Shown here: piece by piece, positions 32,380 to 40,366 of the stretch
Numbering within the stretch: the first letter of the stretch is position 1
How the letters are laid out: every line of letters begins with the position of its first letter
Assembly: GCF_036408855.1 (NCBI RefSeq)
Contig: NZ_JAZGJQ010000005.1
Span: forward strand, 1-64,000
Source: Olsenella_K absiana
Lineage (GTDB): Bacteria > Actinomycetota > Coriobacteriia > Coriobacteriales > Atopobiaceae
Length of the DNA stretch: 64,000 nt
Direction of reading: 5' to 3'
Position numbers and translations under genes: made by a program
The notes under the pieces: model-generated
The model's input: the letters and a program-made list of their open reading frames with translations, nothing else
Databases searched by the model: none
Told to the model about the DNA's origin: nothing

Positions 32380-34548
32380 CTACTTGGTCCTCCTCCTCGC
32401 GGGCTGCGTGCCCTTGGCCGCCGACTTGCGCGCCCGGGGCTTCGCTGCCGGCTTGGCCTTCGTCGCCCGGGGCTTCTCGGCCTTGGGCGCGGCCGGCTTG
32501 CTCGCCGCGTCCGCCTTGGGCTTCGCGGCCGGCTTGGGCTTCGCGGCCGGCTTGGCCTTCGCCGCCGCCGGCTTGCGCACGGCCTTCTTGGTCTTGGGCG
32601 GCAGGTCAGCCACGCGCTTGAACACCACGCCTCCCAGCGGGGGCACGCGCACGTCGATCGACTGCTCGCGCAGGTTCCACGGGTGCTTGTCGTCCGAGGC
32701 GAACCTCGTCTCGCCGTTGGTGACGCCGGAGCCGCCGAACTCGGTCGCGTCGGAGTTGAAGACCTCCTGGTAGACGCCCGGCCTGTTGACGCCGATGCGG
32801 TACTCCTCGTAGCCGTTGACGTCGAAGTTGAGCAGGACGTAGAGGTCGTCGGCGGGGTCGTCCCCGTGCCTCACGAACGATACGATCGACTGCTCGGAGT
32901 TGTTGGCGTCGATCCACTCGAAGCCGTCGCTCGTGTACGCGCGCTCGAAGAGCGCGGGGTTCTCGCTGTAGAACCTGTTGAGGGCAGCGACGTAGTGGCG
33001 GTGCTTGCGGTGGGTCTCGTACTCGTCGCACAGGAAGTACTGGATGCCCTCGTAGTAGCGCCACTCGATGTACTGGCCGATCTCGTTACCCATGAAGTTG
33101 AGCTTGGCGCCGGGGTGCGTCATCTGGTAGAGGGCCAGCGAGCGCAGGCCGGCGAACTGGCGCCACTGGTCGCCCGGCTGGCGCACGATCAGCGAGCACT
33201 TGCCGTGCACGACCTCGTCGTGGCTGAGCGGCAGCACGAAGTTCTCGTTGAACGCATACATGATCGAGAAGGTCAGGAGCCCGTGGTTGCCCGGGCGGTA
33301 CGGAAAGTCGGTCTGCATGTAGTGCAGGGTATCGTTCATCCAGCCCATGTCCCACTTGTAGTTGAAGCCCAGGCCGCCGTTCTCGGGCGGGTAGGTGACG
33401 AGGGGCCACGCCGTGGACTCCTCGGCGATCATCATGACGTCGGGGTCGTAGGACTCGACGACCTTGTTGCACTGCTGGATGAACCTGATGGAGACGAAGT
33501 CCTCCTCCGTGCCCTTCTCGTTGAACTTCTTCTGGGCGGGGTCGTCCACGCCGAAGTTGAGGTAGAGCATCGAGGTGACGCCGTCCATGCGGATGCCGTC
33601 GGCGTGGTAGCAGTCGACCCAGTAGAGCAGGTTGGAGATGAGGAAGGTGCGCACCTCGCCGCGCTCGTAGTTGAACTTGTACGTGCCCCAGTTGGGGTGC
33701 TCCTCCTTCTCGTAGAGCTTGGTGCCGTTGAAGTGGACGAGGCCCTGCTCGTCGCGGCAGAATCCTCCGGGGACCCAATCCAGGATCACGCCGATGCCGG
33801 CCTGGTGGCAGGCGTCGACGAAGTGCATGAACTGCCTCGGCTCGCCGAAGCGCGAGGTCGGCGCGAAGTAGCCGGTCACCTGGTAGCCCCAGGAGCCGTC
33901 GAAGGGGTGCTCCATGACGGGGAGCAGCTCGATGTGGGAGTAGCCCATCTGCTTGACGTAGTCCACCAGCTCGACGGAGAGGTCGTCGTAGGTGAGGTAG
34001 GAGCCGGAGGTCTCGTCGGTGTTGGCCTCGCCGATCCCCGAGAGGCCGTCGTCGTGGCGCTTCCAGGAGCCGAGGTGCACCTCGAAGATGTTGAGCGGGC
34101 GCTTCATGTGGGAGGTCGCCTTGCGCTGCTCGAGCCACCCGGCGTCGCCCCACTCGTAGCCCTCCACCTCGGCCGTGCGCGACGCAGTGCCCGGGATCTT
34201 CTCGGACATGAACGCGTAGGGGTCGGCCTTGTAGAGGAGGTCGCCCGCACGGGTCTCTATCAGGTACTTGTAGAGCTGGCCGGGCTTGACGCCGGGGACG
34301 AAGCCGTACCACACGCCGCCCACCGGCGTGCGCGTCAGCCTGTCCGCCTCGGGGTCCCAGTCGTTGAACTCGCCCGTGACTGAGACGCCCTTGACGTCCG
34401 GCGCCCAGACGGCGAAGAGGTAGCCCTCCTGCCCGTCCCTGTGGCAGGGATGCGCACCGAGCTTCTCGTAGCTGCGGTACCAGCTTCCCTCGGCAAGGAA
34501 GTACAGGTCGTCGCTCGTGATGAGCAAGTTCTCAATGGGTGCGCTCAT
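32380..34548 (-). CDS. glgB: 1,4-alpha-glucan branching enzyme with K/A/P-rich tail
   Basis: 722-residue GH13 branching enzyme. A CBM48-type N-terminal domain (GYLFAVWAPDVKGVSVTGEFNDW) leads to the catalytic barrel: DGIRMDGVTSML (nucleophile Asp), MMIAEEST (acid Glu), LPLSHDEVVHGK (third acidic residue). In region I the motif reads DWVPGGFCRDEQG, with Gly near residue 262 where the family normally has His (VPxHF). The last 76 residues are almost only Lys, Ala, Pro and Arg, a tail resembling histone H1-like or HU extensions and not part of the enzyme fold. ATG 34548 has CGGGAGGG upstream. First gene of the glg operon. Confidence 0.93.
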   Translation of the reverse strand: MSAPIENLLITSDDLYFLAEGSWYRSYEKLGAHPCHRDGQEGYLFAVWAPDVKGVSVTGEFNDWDPEADRLTRTPVGGVWYGFVPGVKPGQLYKYLIETRAGDLLYKADPYAFMSEKIPGTASRTAEVEGYEWGDAGWLEQRKATSHMKRPLNIFEVHLGSWKRHDDGLSGIGEANTDETSGSYLTYDDLSVELVDYVKQMGYSHIELLPVMEHPFDGSWGYQVTGYFAPTSRFGEPRQFMHFVDACHQAGIGVILDWVPGGFCRDEQGLVHFNGTKLYEKEEHPNWGTYKFNYERGEVRTFLISNLLYWVDCYHADGIRMDGVTSMLYLNFGVDDPAQKKFNEKGTEEDFVSIRFIQQCNKVVESYDPDVMMIAEESTAWPLVTYPPENGGLGFNYKWDMGWMNDTLHYMQTDFPYRPGNHGLLTFSIMYAFNENFVLPLSHDEVVHGKCSLIVRQPGDQWRQFAGLRSLALYQMTHPGAKLNFMGNEIGQYIEWRYYEGIQYFLCDEYETHRKHRHYVAALNRFYSENPALFERAYTSDGFEWIDANNSEQSIVSFVRHGDDPADDLYVLLNFDVNGYEEYRIGVNRPGVYQEVFNSDATEFGGSGVTNGETRFASDDKHPWNLREQSIDVRVPPLGGVVFKRVADLPPKTKKAVRKPAAAKAKPAAKPKPAAKPKADAASKPAAPKAEKPRATKAKPAAKPRARKSAAKGTQPARRRTK

Positions 34549-34828
34549 GTCGCCCTCCCGTCGGGACCCAGTCCCTTGAGTTCCTTGGCCAACCCCATCC
34601 CAGAGCGCCGCGGGAGCCCGCGGCAGGGACCGACGCACCCGCGCGGAGAGGCGGGTGCTCGATAATCCTCTTCATCTTATTTCAAACAGTTGTTGAGGAG
34701 GAGCCAAGACCGGAAACGATTCCATACGGCCCGCGGGCAGGCGCCTCCACCGCCACCCCACCGCCATGCGCTATCATGACTTGATTTGGTTTGAAGCCCG
34801 TCGAGAGCGGGCCGGAGGGATGGTCTCG
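34549..34828. promoter_or_regulatory. Divergent control region between glgB and nth
   Basis: 280 bases without a gene. A GC-rich hairpin GCACCCGC/GCGGGTGC lies at about 34636-34660 within the glgB leader. An AT-rich patch at 34665-34700 (rich in TTATTTCAAACAG-type sequence) is the best place for the glgB promoter; boxes there are ambiguous. On the other side TATCAT at about 34770 could be a -10 for nth. Confidence 0.4.
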
Positions 34829-35590
34829 ATGCCGAGGGAGTCGAAGGCGCGCAAGCGCGAGCGGGCGGTCGAGGTGTGCCGCCGCATGGGCGAGCTCTAC
34901 CCGCATGCCGAGCCTCAGCTCGACTTCTCCAACCCCTTCACCACGGTCGTCTCGGTCATGCTGTCCGCCCAGACGACGGACGCCTCCGTGAACCGCGTCA
35001 CGCCCGAGCTCTTCCGGCGCTGGCCGGACGCCCGGAGCATGGCCCAGGCCTCGCCTGCGGAGGTGGCGGAGGTCATCCGCACGCTCGGGTTCTGGAAGTC
35101 GAAGTCTGCGCACTGCGTGGGCATCGCGCAGATGATCGTGAGCGACTTCGCGGGCGAGGTGCCGCACACCATGGAGGAGCTCACGCGCCTGCCCGGCGTC
35201 GGCCGTAAGACCGCCAACATCGTGCTCAACAAGAGCTTCGGGATCGTCGACGGCATCGCCGTGGACACCCACGTCTACCGCATCGCCACGCGGCTGCGCC
35301 TTACCAGCGCACCCACGCCGCTCGAGGCCGAGAAGGACCTGCTCTCCCTGCTCCCCCGCGAGCTGTGGGAGGACGTCAACTCCCAGTGGATTCTCTTCGG
35401 GCGGCAGGTCTGCACCTCCCGGGCGCCCAAGTGCGAGGGGTGCCCGCTCGCCGACCTCTGCCCGAGTGTGGGCAAGAACGTGCACGTGAACGGCAAGGGC
35501 AACGGCCGGGCGCGGTCTGGCGCCAAGAGGGACGCGGGGTCGCAGGCGAAGTCGGGCTCCGGGGCGCGAGCGGGGTCGCGGGCGCGATAG
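34829..35590 (+). CDS. nth: Endonuclease III
   Basis: 253-residue DNA glycosylase/AP lyase that removes oxidised pyrimidines. Motifs are FTTVVSVMLSAQTTDASVN, the helix-hairpin-helix with catalytic Lys LPGVGRKTANIVLN, catalytic Asp in VDTHVYR, and the cluster loop CTSRAPKCEGCPLADLC (Cx6Cx2Cx5C) for a 4Fe-4S cluster. A Lys/Arg/Gly-rich C-terminal tail of about 40 residues is added after the cluster. ATG 34829 has GGAGG ten bases upstream; the ATG at 34820 overlaps that site and is less likely. Monocistronic. Confidence 0.95.
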   Translation: MPRESKARKRERAVEVCRRMGELYPHAEPQLDFSNPFTTVVSVMLSAQTTDASVNRVTPELFRRWPDARSMAQASPAEVAEVIRTLGFWKSKSAHCVGIAQMIVSDFAGEVPHTMEELTRLPGVGRKTANIVLNKSFGIVDGIAVDTHVYRIATRLRLTSAPTPLEAEKDLLSLLPRELWEDVNSQWILFGRQVCTSRAPKCEGCPLADLCPSVGKNVHVNGKGNGRARSGAKRDAGSQAKSGSGARAGSRAR

Positions 35591-35639
35591 GCCCCGAGGC
35601 GGGACGCGGACAGGCCGGCACGGCCGGCACCGGTGCGGA

Positions 35640-35681
35640 GAAGGGCGGCGCGCACGGGATCGCCTGTGCGCGCCGCCCCCT
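35640..35681. terminator. Hairpin between convergent nth and metY
   Basis: GGCGGCGCGCAC (35644-35655) pairs with GTGCGCGCCGCC (35666-35677), a perfect 12-bp stem. T tracts are short on both sides (CCCTTGC; CCTTCTCC), so it may be a weak two-way terminator. Confidence 0.5.
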
Positions 35682-35760
35682 TGCGGCTATGGCGGACCCT
35701 ACGCCCGGCCGGCGCGGCCGGCAAGGGCCGTACCGCCGGCGGGCGCGCCGTCCTTCTCCC

Positions 35761-37080
35761 CTACGCCTTGGCGAGCGCCTGGTCGAGGTCGGCGATGATG
35801 TCTTCCACGTCCTCGATGCCGACGGAGAGGCGCACGAGGTCCTCGGAGAGGTGGGCGGCCTCGAGCTGGGCGGCCGTGAGCTGGGAGTGCGTGGTGGACG
35901 CCGGGTGGATGATGAGGGACTTGGCGTCGCCGACGTTGGCGAGGTGCGTGAAGAGCCTGACGTTGTCGACGACCTTGAGGCCGGCTTCGCGGCCGCCCTT
36001 GACGCCGAAGACCACCACGCCGCCGAAGCCGTGCTGCAGGATGCGGCTCGCCACCTCGTGGCTCGGGTCGTCCTCGAGGCCGGAGTAGCGCACCCAGCTG
36101 ACCTTGGGGTTGCTCTTGAGGTAGTTGGCCACGGCGAGCGCGTTGTCGGAGTGGCGCTGGACGCGCAGGGACAGGTCCTCGATGCCGAGGCCGATGAGCT
36201 GGGCGGCATACGGGGAGAGCGTCGGCCCGAAGTCGCGGAGCTTGTTGGCGAGCACGCGCGTCGCGAAGGGCGCGGCGGGGGCGGCGTCAGCGAAGACGAG
36301 GCCGTGGTAGGAGGGGTCGGGCTTGGCAAGGGTGTGCCACTTCTCCGGGTCCTGCTTCCAGTCGAACCTGCCGGTGTCCACGACGGCGCCGCCCAGGGTG
36401 GCGCCGTGGCCGCCGATCCACTTGGTCAGCGACTCGATGACGACGGCGGCGCCATCCTCGGCCGGGCGGTACAGGTAGGGCGTCGCGAAGGTGTTGTCCA
36501 CGAAGACGGGCACGGGCGAGGGCAGGGAGTTGGCGGCCTCGACGATGGCGGGGACGTCGGCGACGTCCACGAGGGGGTTGCCGATGGTCTCGACGTACCA
36601 GAGCTTGGTCTTGGGCGTGGTCGCGGCGACGAAGGCGTCGATGTCGTTGTTCTCGACGAAGGTGGTCTTGACGCCGAGGTCGCCGAGGGTGTGCAGGAAG
36701 ATGTTCCAGGTGCCGCCGTACAGCGAGTCGGAGGCGACGATCTCGTCGCCCGCGCCCACGAGGTTGGTGAGGGCGAGGATCTCGGCCGCGTGGCCCGAGG
36801 CGACGGCCACGGCACCGGTGGCGCCCTCGACGGCGGCGATGCGGGCGGCGACCGCGTCGGTCGTCGTGTTCGTCAGGCGGCCGTACACGTTGCCGGGGCG
36901 GGAGAGGGCGAACTTGGCGGCGCCGTCCTCGGCGTCCTTGAACTCGAAGGCGGCGGAGGCGTAGATGGGGAGGGCAGCCGAGCCGGTGGTGGGGTCGGGC
37001 GACCAGCCCGCATGCACCTGGAGGGTGTTGAAGTGCTTGGAGGGGTCCTGCGCGAAGGTGGGGTCGAGTTCGAAGGCCAT
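35761..37080 (-). CDS. metY: O-acetylhomoserine sulfhydrylase
   Basis: 439-residue Cys/Met-metabolism PLP enzyme that makes homocysteine (or methionine) from O-acetylhomoserine and sulfide (or methanethiol). Family blocks are FNTLQVHAGWSPDPTTGSAALPIYASAAFEFKD, YGRLTNTTTDAVAARIAAVEG, ASGHAAEI, the PLP-lysine segment VIESLTKWIGGHGATLGGAVVDTG, and LSVGIEDVEDIIADLDQAL at the end. The 430-440 length is typical of MetY and longer than MetB/MetC. ATG 37080 has CAAGGAGCAG. It is monocistronic with a long structured leader. Confidence 0.93.
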   Translation of the reverse strand: MAFELDPTFAQDPSKHFNTLQVHAGWSPDPTTGSAALPIYASAAFEFKDAEDGAAKFALSRPGNVYGRLTNTTTDAVAARIAAVEGATGAVAVASGHAAEILALTNLVGAGDEIVASDSLYGGTWNIFLHTLGDLGVKTTFVENNDIDAFVAATTPKTKLWYVETIGNPLVDVADVPAIVEAANSLPSPVPVFVDNTFATPYLYRPAEDGAAVVIESLTKWIGGHGATLGGAVVDTGRFDWKQDPEKWHTLAKPDPSYHGLVFADAAPAAPFATRVLANKLRDFGPTLSPYAAQLIGLGIEDLSLRVQRHSDNALAVANYLKSNPKVSWVRYSGLEDDPSHEVASRILQHGFGGVVVFGVKGGREAGLKVVDNVRLFTHLANVGDAKSLIIHPASTTHSQLTAAQLEAAHLSEDLVRLSVGIEDVEDIIADLDQALAKA

Positions 37081-37261
37081 GTCCTGCTCCTTGTTCTGCT
37101 TGGTGGCGATGCCTCTGTGATATCGCCCGAGTTGATATCTGCGCGGTTAGGGTCTCGCCCGAACCCGTGAGAAGACCTTCTCCTCACGCGCCCGGGCTAC
37201 GGCATCTGCCTGCCCGTTTCTGGTTGATATGTCTTCTGCGTCTTCATGGGTCGTTACTATA
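37081..37261 (-). promoter_or_regulatory. Structured leader of metY
   Basis: A TATAGT -10-like box (37256-37261, minus strand) would give a leader of about 165 bases. The leader holds a long imperfect hairpin at about 37158-37196 (CGTGAG/CTCACG inside GCCCG/CGGGC) without a T tract. TGATAT occurs three times (37118, 37133, 37225), twice as TGATATC 15 bases apart. I do not recognise it as an S-box or other known SAM riboswitch. It may be a regulatory RNA or a set of operators. Confidence 0.45.
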
Positions 37262-37293
37262 GGCGCTCGCAGCGTCCGAGGGAAGCCTTGTGG

Positions 37294-37323
37294 TTGCACC
37301 AAGTATCGCCACTTGGCTATCTG
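37294..37323 (+). promoter_or_regulatory. Promoter with dyad in spacer, upstream of DUF975 gene
   Basis: TTGCAC (37294-37299), 18 bases, TATCTG (37318-37323). The spacer is filled by the inverted repeat CCAAGT-6-ACTTGG (37299-37316). A dyad centred between the boxes is the MerR-family arrangement, and would equally serve a blocking repressor. The implied leader to 37480 is about 150 bases and ends with a GGGGGCGC/GCGCCCCC hairpin. Confidence 0.45.
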
Positions 37324-37479
37324 TTTTACCGTTAACTGCGGGGTCGCTCGGCCGCGATGTTAAGGAAGCCGAAAGGTTGAGGACAGGCCAGCGACAGGCT
37401 CGTGCGCGATGCTCTCATCGAAGCGTGTGCGACAGGGACCGGGGGCGCGATGCGCCCCCTCGAGAGAGGAGCGTCTGGT

Positions 37480-38352
37480 ATGTCTGGATGGAGCAGGGAG
37501 GACCTCAAGGCACATGGCAAGGAGGCCCTCAGGCACAACTACTGGAAGTCGGTGTTCGTGGCCTTCGTGCTGGGCGTCGTCGTGTTCGCGGGAGGCGGCG
37601 CGGGGCGGGCGGCCGGCCCGGGCGGCTGGCGCTACACCTCGCCGGAGGCTGCCGCGGAGGCGGCCGCGACGAGCGCGGTCGACTGGGAGGGCGGGAGCCA
37701 GGCCGACCCCTACGCCACCGAGGGCTACGCGTACGACCCCTCCGAGGCAGACGCCACGGACGAGGTGCTCGCCCCCCACGTCCCGTACCTGACCACCGTC
37801 GCGGTCGTCGGCATCCTGGCGGGCGTGGCGCTCGTCGTCGGGGCCGTGGGCATCCTCCTCGGCGTCTTCCTCTTCCTGCCGCTCGAGGTCGGCGCCCGTC
37901 ACTTCTTCGTCTCGAACCTGAGCGGCCCGGGCCGCGTCCAGGAGCTCCTCTGGGCGTTCGACAGCAACTACCTCAACATCGTGAAGGTCATGTTCCTGCG
38001 CGACCTCAAGCTCTTCGCCTGGACGCTCCTGTTCGTCGTCCCCGGCATCGTTAAGTACTACGAGTACCGCATGATCCCCTACCTGCTCGCGGAGGACCCC
38101 ACCCTGGACTGCGACGCCGCGACCGCCGAGAGCCGCAGGATGATGGACGGCAACAAGTGGGGCGCCTTCGTCCTCGACCTCTCCTTCCTCGGCTGGAAGC
38201 TCCTCTCCTGCCTGACGCTCGGCCTGGTGGGCACGTTCTACTCCAGGCCCTACCAGGAGGGCGTCAACGCCGCTCTCTTCGAGGCCCTGCGCTACGGCGA
38301 CAACCCCACCCCCACCCTGCCCGGCGGGCCCCAAGACCCACTCGCCGAGTAG
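37480..38352 (+). CDS. DUF975-family membrane protein
   Basis: 290-residue integral membrane protein. The N-terminal SREDLKAHGKEALRHNYWKSVFVAFVLG is the DUF975 opening. A soluble Ala/Glu/Asp-rich loop (about 45-105) follows the first helix. Further helices are at about 110-135, 180-205 and 240-265, ending with GLVGTFYSRPYQEGVNAALFEALR, also typical. Function of the family is not established. ATG 37480 has GAGAGAGGAG. A two-component system follows on the same strand after 95 bases, so a link to envelope sensing is possible but not shown. Confidence 0.8.
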   Translation: MSGWSREDLKAHGKEALRHNYWKSVFVAFVLGVVVFAGGGAGRAAGPGGWRYTSPEAAAEAAATSAVDWEGGSQADPYATEGYAYDPSEADATDEVLAPHVPYLTTVAVVGILAGVALVVGAVGILLGVFLFLPLEVGARHFFVSNLSGPGRVQELLWAFDSNYLNIVKVMFLRDLKLFAWTLLFVVPGIVKYYEYRMIPYLLAEDPTLDCDAATAESRRMMDGNKWGAFVLDLSFLGWKLLSCLTLGLVGTFYSRPYQEGVNAALFEALRYGDNPTPTLPGGPQDPLAE

Positions 38353-38447
38353 GCTAGGGCCCCGGGGGATACCATCATCCCTAGGCAACCCGACAAGAAT
38401 CCAACGAGGCGGGGCGGCCCAGCCGCCCCGCACCACAGGGGGACCAC

Positions 38448-39143
38448 ATGGGTTACGTGCTCATCGCAGACGACGACGCCTCCATCCGCGACGTCGTCCG
38501 CCTCTACCTCGAGGACGCCGGGTACGAGGTCCGCGAGGCCGCGGACGGCAGACAGGCGGTCGGCCGCGTCGCCGACGGCGGCGTCGACCTCATTCTTCTC
38601 GACATCATGATGCCCGTGCTCGACGGCTACGGCGCCCTGCGCGAGATCCGGCGCACCAGCAACGTCCCCGTCATCCTCCTGAGCGCTAAGGGGCAGGACC
38701 CCGACAAGATCCTGGGCCTCAACCTCGGTGCAGACGACTACCTCGCCAAGCCCTTCAACCCCCTCGAGGTGGTGGCCCGCGTAGGGGCGGCCATCAGGCG
38801 CTACACGAGGCTCGGCTCCTCCGTCGCGGGCGGCGCGGCGGCCGGCGCGCCCCAGCTCAGGGTGGGCGAGCTCACCCTTTCGCCCGACGAGGCGACGCTC
38901 ACCCTCGACGGGACGCCCGTCCCGCTCACCCCCGTCGAGCTTAGGATCATGGAGCTCCTGATGGCGCACCCCGGCAGGGTCTACACCAAGCGTCAGATCT
39001 TCGACTACGCCTGGCAGCAGGAGTTCGCGGGCGCGGACAACAGCGTGATGGTCTCGATCTCCAAGCTGCGCGCCAAGCTCGGAGGCGAGCCTCAGCGCCA
39101 CATCCAGACCGTCCGTGGCATCGGGTACAGGATCGTGCCATGA
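38448..39143 (+). CDS. OmpR-family response regulator (VanR-like)
   Basis: 231-residue response regulator. The receiver domain opens with YVLIADDDASIRDVVRLYL, has the phospho-acceptor in LILLDIMMPVLDGYG, and Lys in DDYLAKPFNPLEVVARV. The winged-helix output domain ends HIQTVRGIGYRIVP and contains LTPVELRIMELLMAHPGRVYTKRQIFDYAW. A short Gly/Ala linker joins the two. Closest look is to VanR/WalR-type regulators of Gram-positive bacteria. ATG 38448 follows CAGGGGG. It overlaps its kinase gene by four bases (ATGA). Confidence 0.93.
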   Translation: MGYVLIADDDASIRDVVRLYLEDAGYEVREAADGRQAVGRVADGGVDLILLDIMMPVLDGYGALREIRRTSNVPVILLSAKGQDPDKILGLNLGADDYLAKPFNPLEVVARVGAAIRRYTRLGSSVAGGAAAGAPQLRVGELTLSPDEATLTLDGTPVPLTPVELRIMELLMAHPGRVYTKRQIFDYAWQQEFAGADNSVMVSISKLRAKLGGEPQRHIQTVRGIGYRIVP

Positions 39144-40258
39144 GCGGCGCCGGGACCGAAGGGGGGATCGGCCCCCAGCCCATGAGCGACCTCAAGGGCT
39201 ACCTCGTGAAGGCCTTCCTCGTCACCTGCGCCCTCACCGCGCTGGCGGAGGTCGCCGTCTTCCAGGTCGAGGACCGCCTCCTCGCCCCGGTTGCGTCGGC
39301 GCTCGTCTCCTCGGTCGGAAGCGAAGTCGCGCAGGAATCCGCCCTCGGGCTCATCTCGCGCCTGCCGCGCCTCCTGGCCGAGCTCGTCCTCGGGTCCCAA
39401 GGGCCTTCCGATGCCCTCCGGCCGGAGGCGGACGGCCTCGTCGCCCTCCTGCTGCTCATGCAGGCGCTGGTACTCCTTCCCATCGTGGTCGCAGCCGTCG
39501 TCTTCGCGTTCCTCGTGGACGGAAGGGTCAGGGCCGTCCAGGAGGCCTTCGCGCGCGAGCGCCGGCGCGAGGAGCAGGAGCGCAACCTCGTCGTGGCGGA
39601 TCTGGCCCACGACCTCCGCACGCCCGTCACCTCTATCGCCGCCCTCTCTCAGGCCCTCGCGGACGACGTGGTCAGCGAGCCGGAGAGGCGACGGGAGTAC
39701 CTCCGGACCATCTCGCACAAGGCCCTGGCCGTCGGGGACATGGTGAATCTGCTCGTGGAGTACGCGCAGCTCGACAGCGAGGGCTTCCGCCTCGAGCGAC
39801 GTCGCTGCGACCTCGCGGAGCTCCTCCTGGAGGTCGCGGCGGAGGCCTACGCGGACGCCGAGCGCGAGGGGGTGCTCGTCGTGGCGGACGTTCCGGAGCG
39901 CCCCTGCCCCATCCTCGCCGACCCGACGCAGCTCGCGCGCGTCTTCTCCAACCTCGTGGCCAACGCCGTCAGGCACAACCCGTGCGGGACGACCGTCGCC
40001 GTCTCGCTCGAGCGCAGGGGCACCGTCGCCCTGGCGAGCGTCGCCGACACCGGGACGCCCCTCCCCGAGCCCACCTCGGAGCTTCTGAGGCCCTTCTCGC
40101 GCGGCGACTCCTCACGCTCCACCAAGGGCTTCGGCCTGGGGCTGTCCGTCGCCAAGCGCATCAGCGACAAGCACGGCTTCGGGTTCGCCCTGCGGCAGCC
40201 CGCGGGCGCCTACACCAAGGCCTTCGTCGTCTCCTGCCCCATCCTCGAGGAGGGGTAG
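39140..40258 (+). CDS. Sensor histidine kinase (VanS-like)
   Basis: 372-residue HisKA kinase, partner of the preceding regulator. Two membrane helices (about 20-40 and 100-125) enclose a small extracytoplasmic loop of about 60 residues. A short coiled linker leads to the H box VVADLAHDLRTPVTSIAALSQAL. The catalytic domain has NLVANAVRHNP (N box), VADTGTPLP (G1), and KGFGLGLSVAKRISDKHG (G2). The small sensor loop suggests detection in or near the membrane, as for VanS-like kinases. Signal unknown. Confidence 0.92.
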   Translation: MSGAGTEGGIGPQPMSDLKGYLVKAFLVTCALTALAEVAVFQVEDRLLAPVASALVSSVGSEVAQESALGLISRLPRLLAELVLGSQGPSDALRPEADGLVALLLLMQALVLLPIVVAAVVFAFLVDGRVRAVQEAFARERRREEQERNLVVADLAHDLRTPVTSIAALSQALADDVVSEPERRREYLRTISHKALAVGDMVNLLVEYAQLDSEGFRLERRRCDLAELLLEVAAEAYADAEREGVLVVADVPERPCPILADPTQLARVFSNLVANAVRHNPCGTTVAVSLERRGTVALASVADTGTPLPEPTSELLRPFSRGDSSRSTKGFGLGLSVAKRISDKHGFGFALRQPAGAYTKAFVVSCPILEEG

Positions 40259-40264
40259 CTCGCC

Positions 40265-40306
40265 GAGAAAGGGGCGCCCGTCCCGGATGACCGAGAAGGG
40301 CGCCCC
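40265..40306. terminator. Terminator between convergent kinase and rubrerythrin genes
   Basis: GGGGCGCCC (40271-40279) pairs with GGGCGCCCC (40298-40306). On the minus strand the stem is followed by TTTCTC, on the plus strand only by TCGTC. It mainly serves rubrerythrin. Confidence 0.65.
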
Positions 40307-40366
40307 TCGTCAGGCTCGCGCTCCTGCGCTACACGGTTCCTGCGCCGCGCGCGCTCGTCGCAGACG

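Noticed and set aside
35593..37170. Long open frame on the plus strand opposite metY
   Set aside because: It is the antisense shadow of metY; MetY blocks and the PLP lysine region are clear on the minus strand.
37081..37261. S-box (SAM-I) or SAM-IV riboswitch ahead of metY
   Set aside because: The conserved core segments of those RNAs were not found in the leader. The structure is reported only as an unassigned leader.
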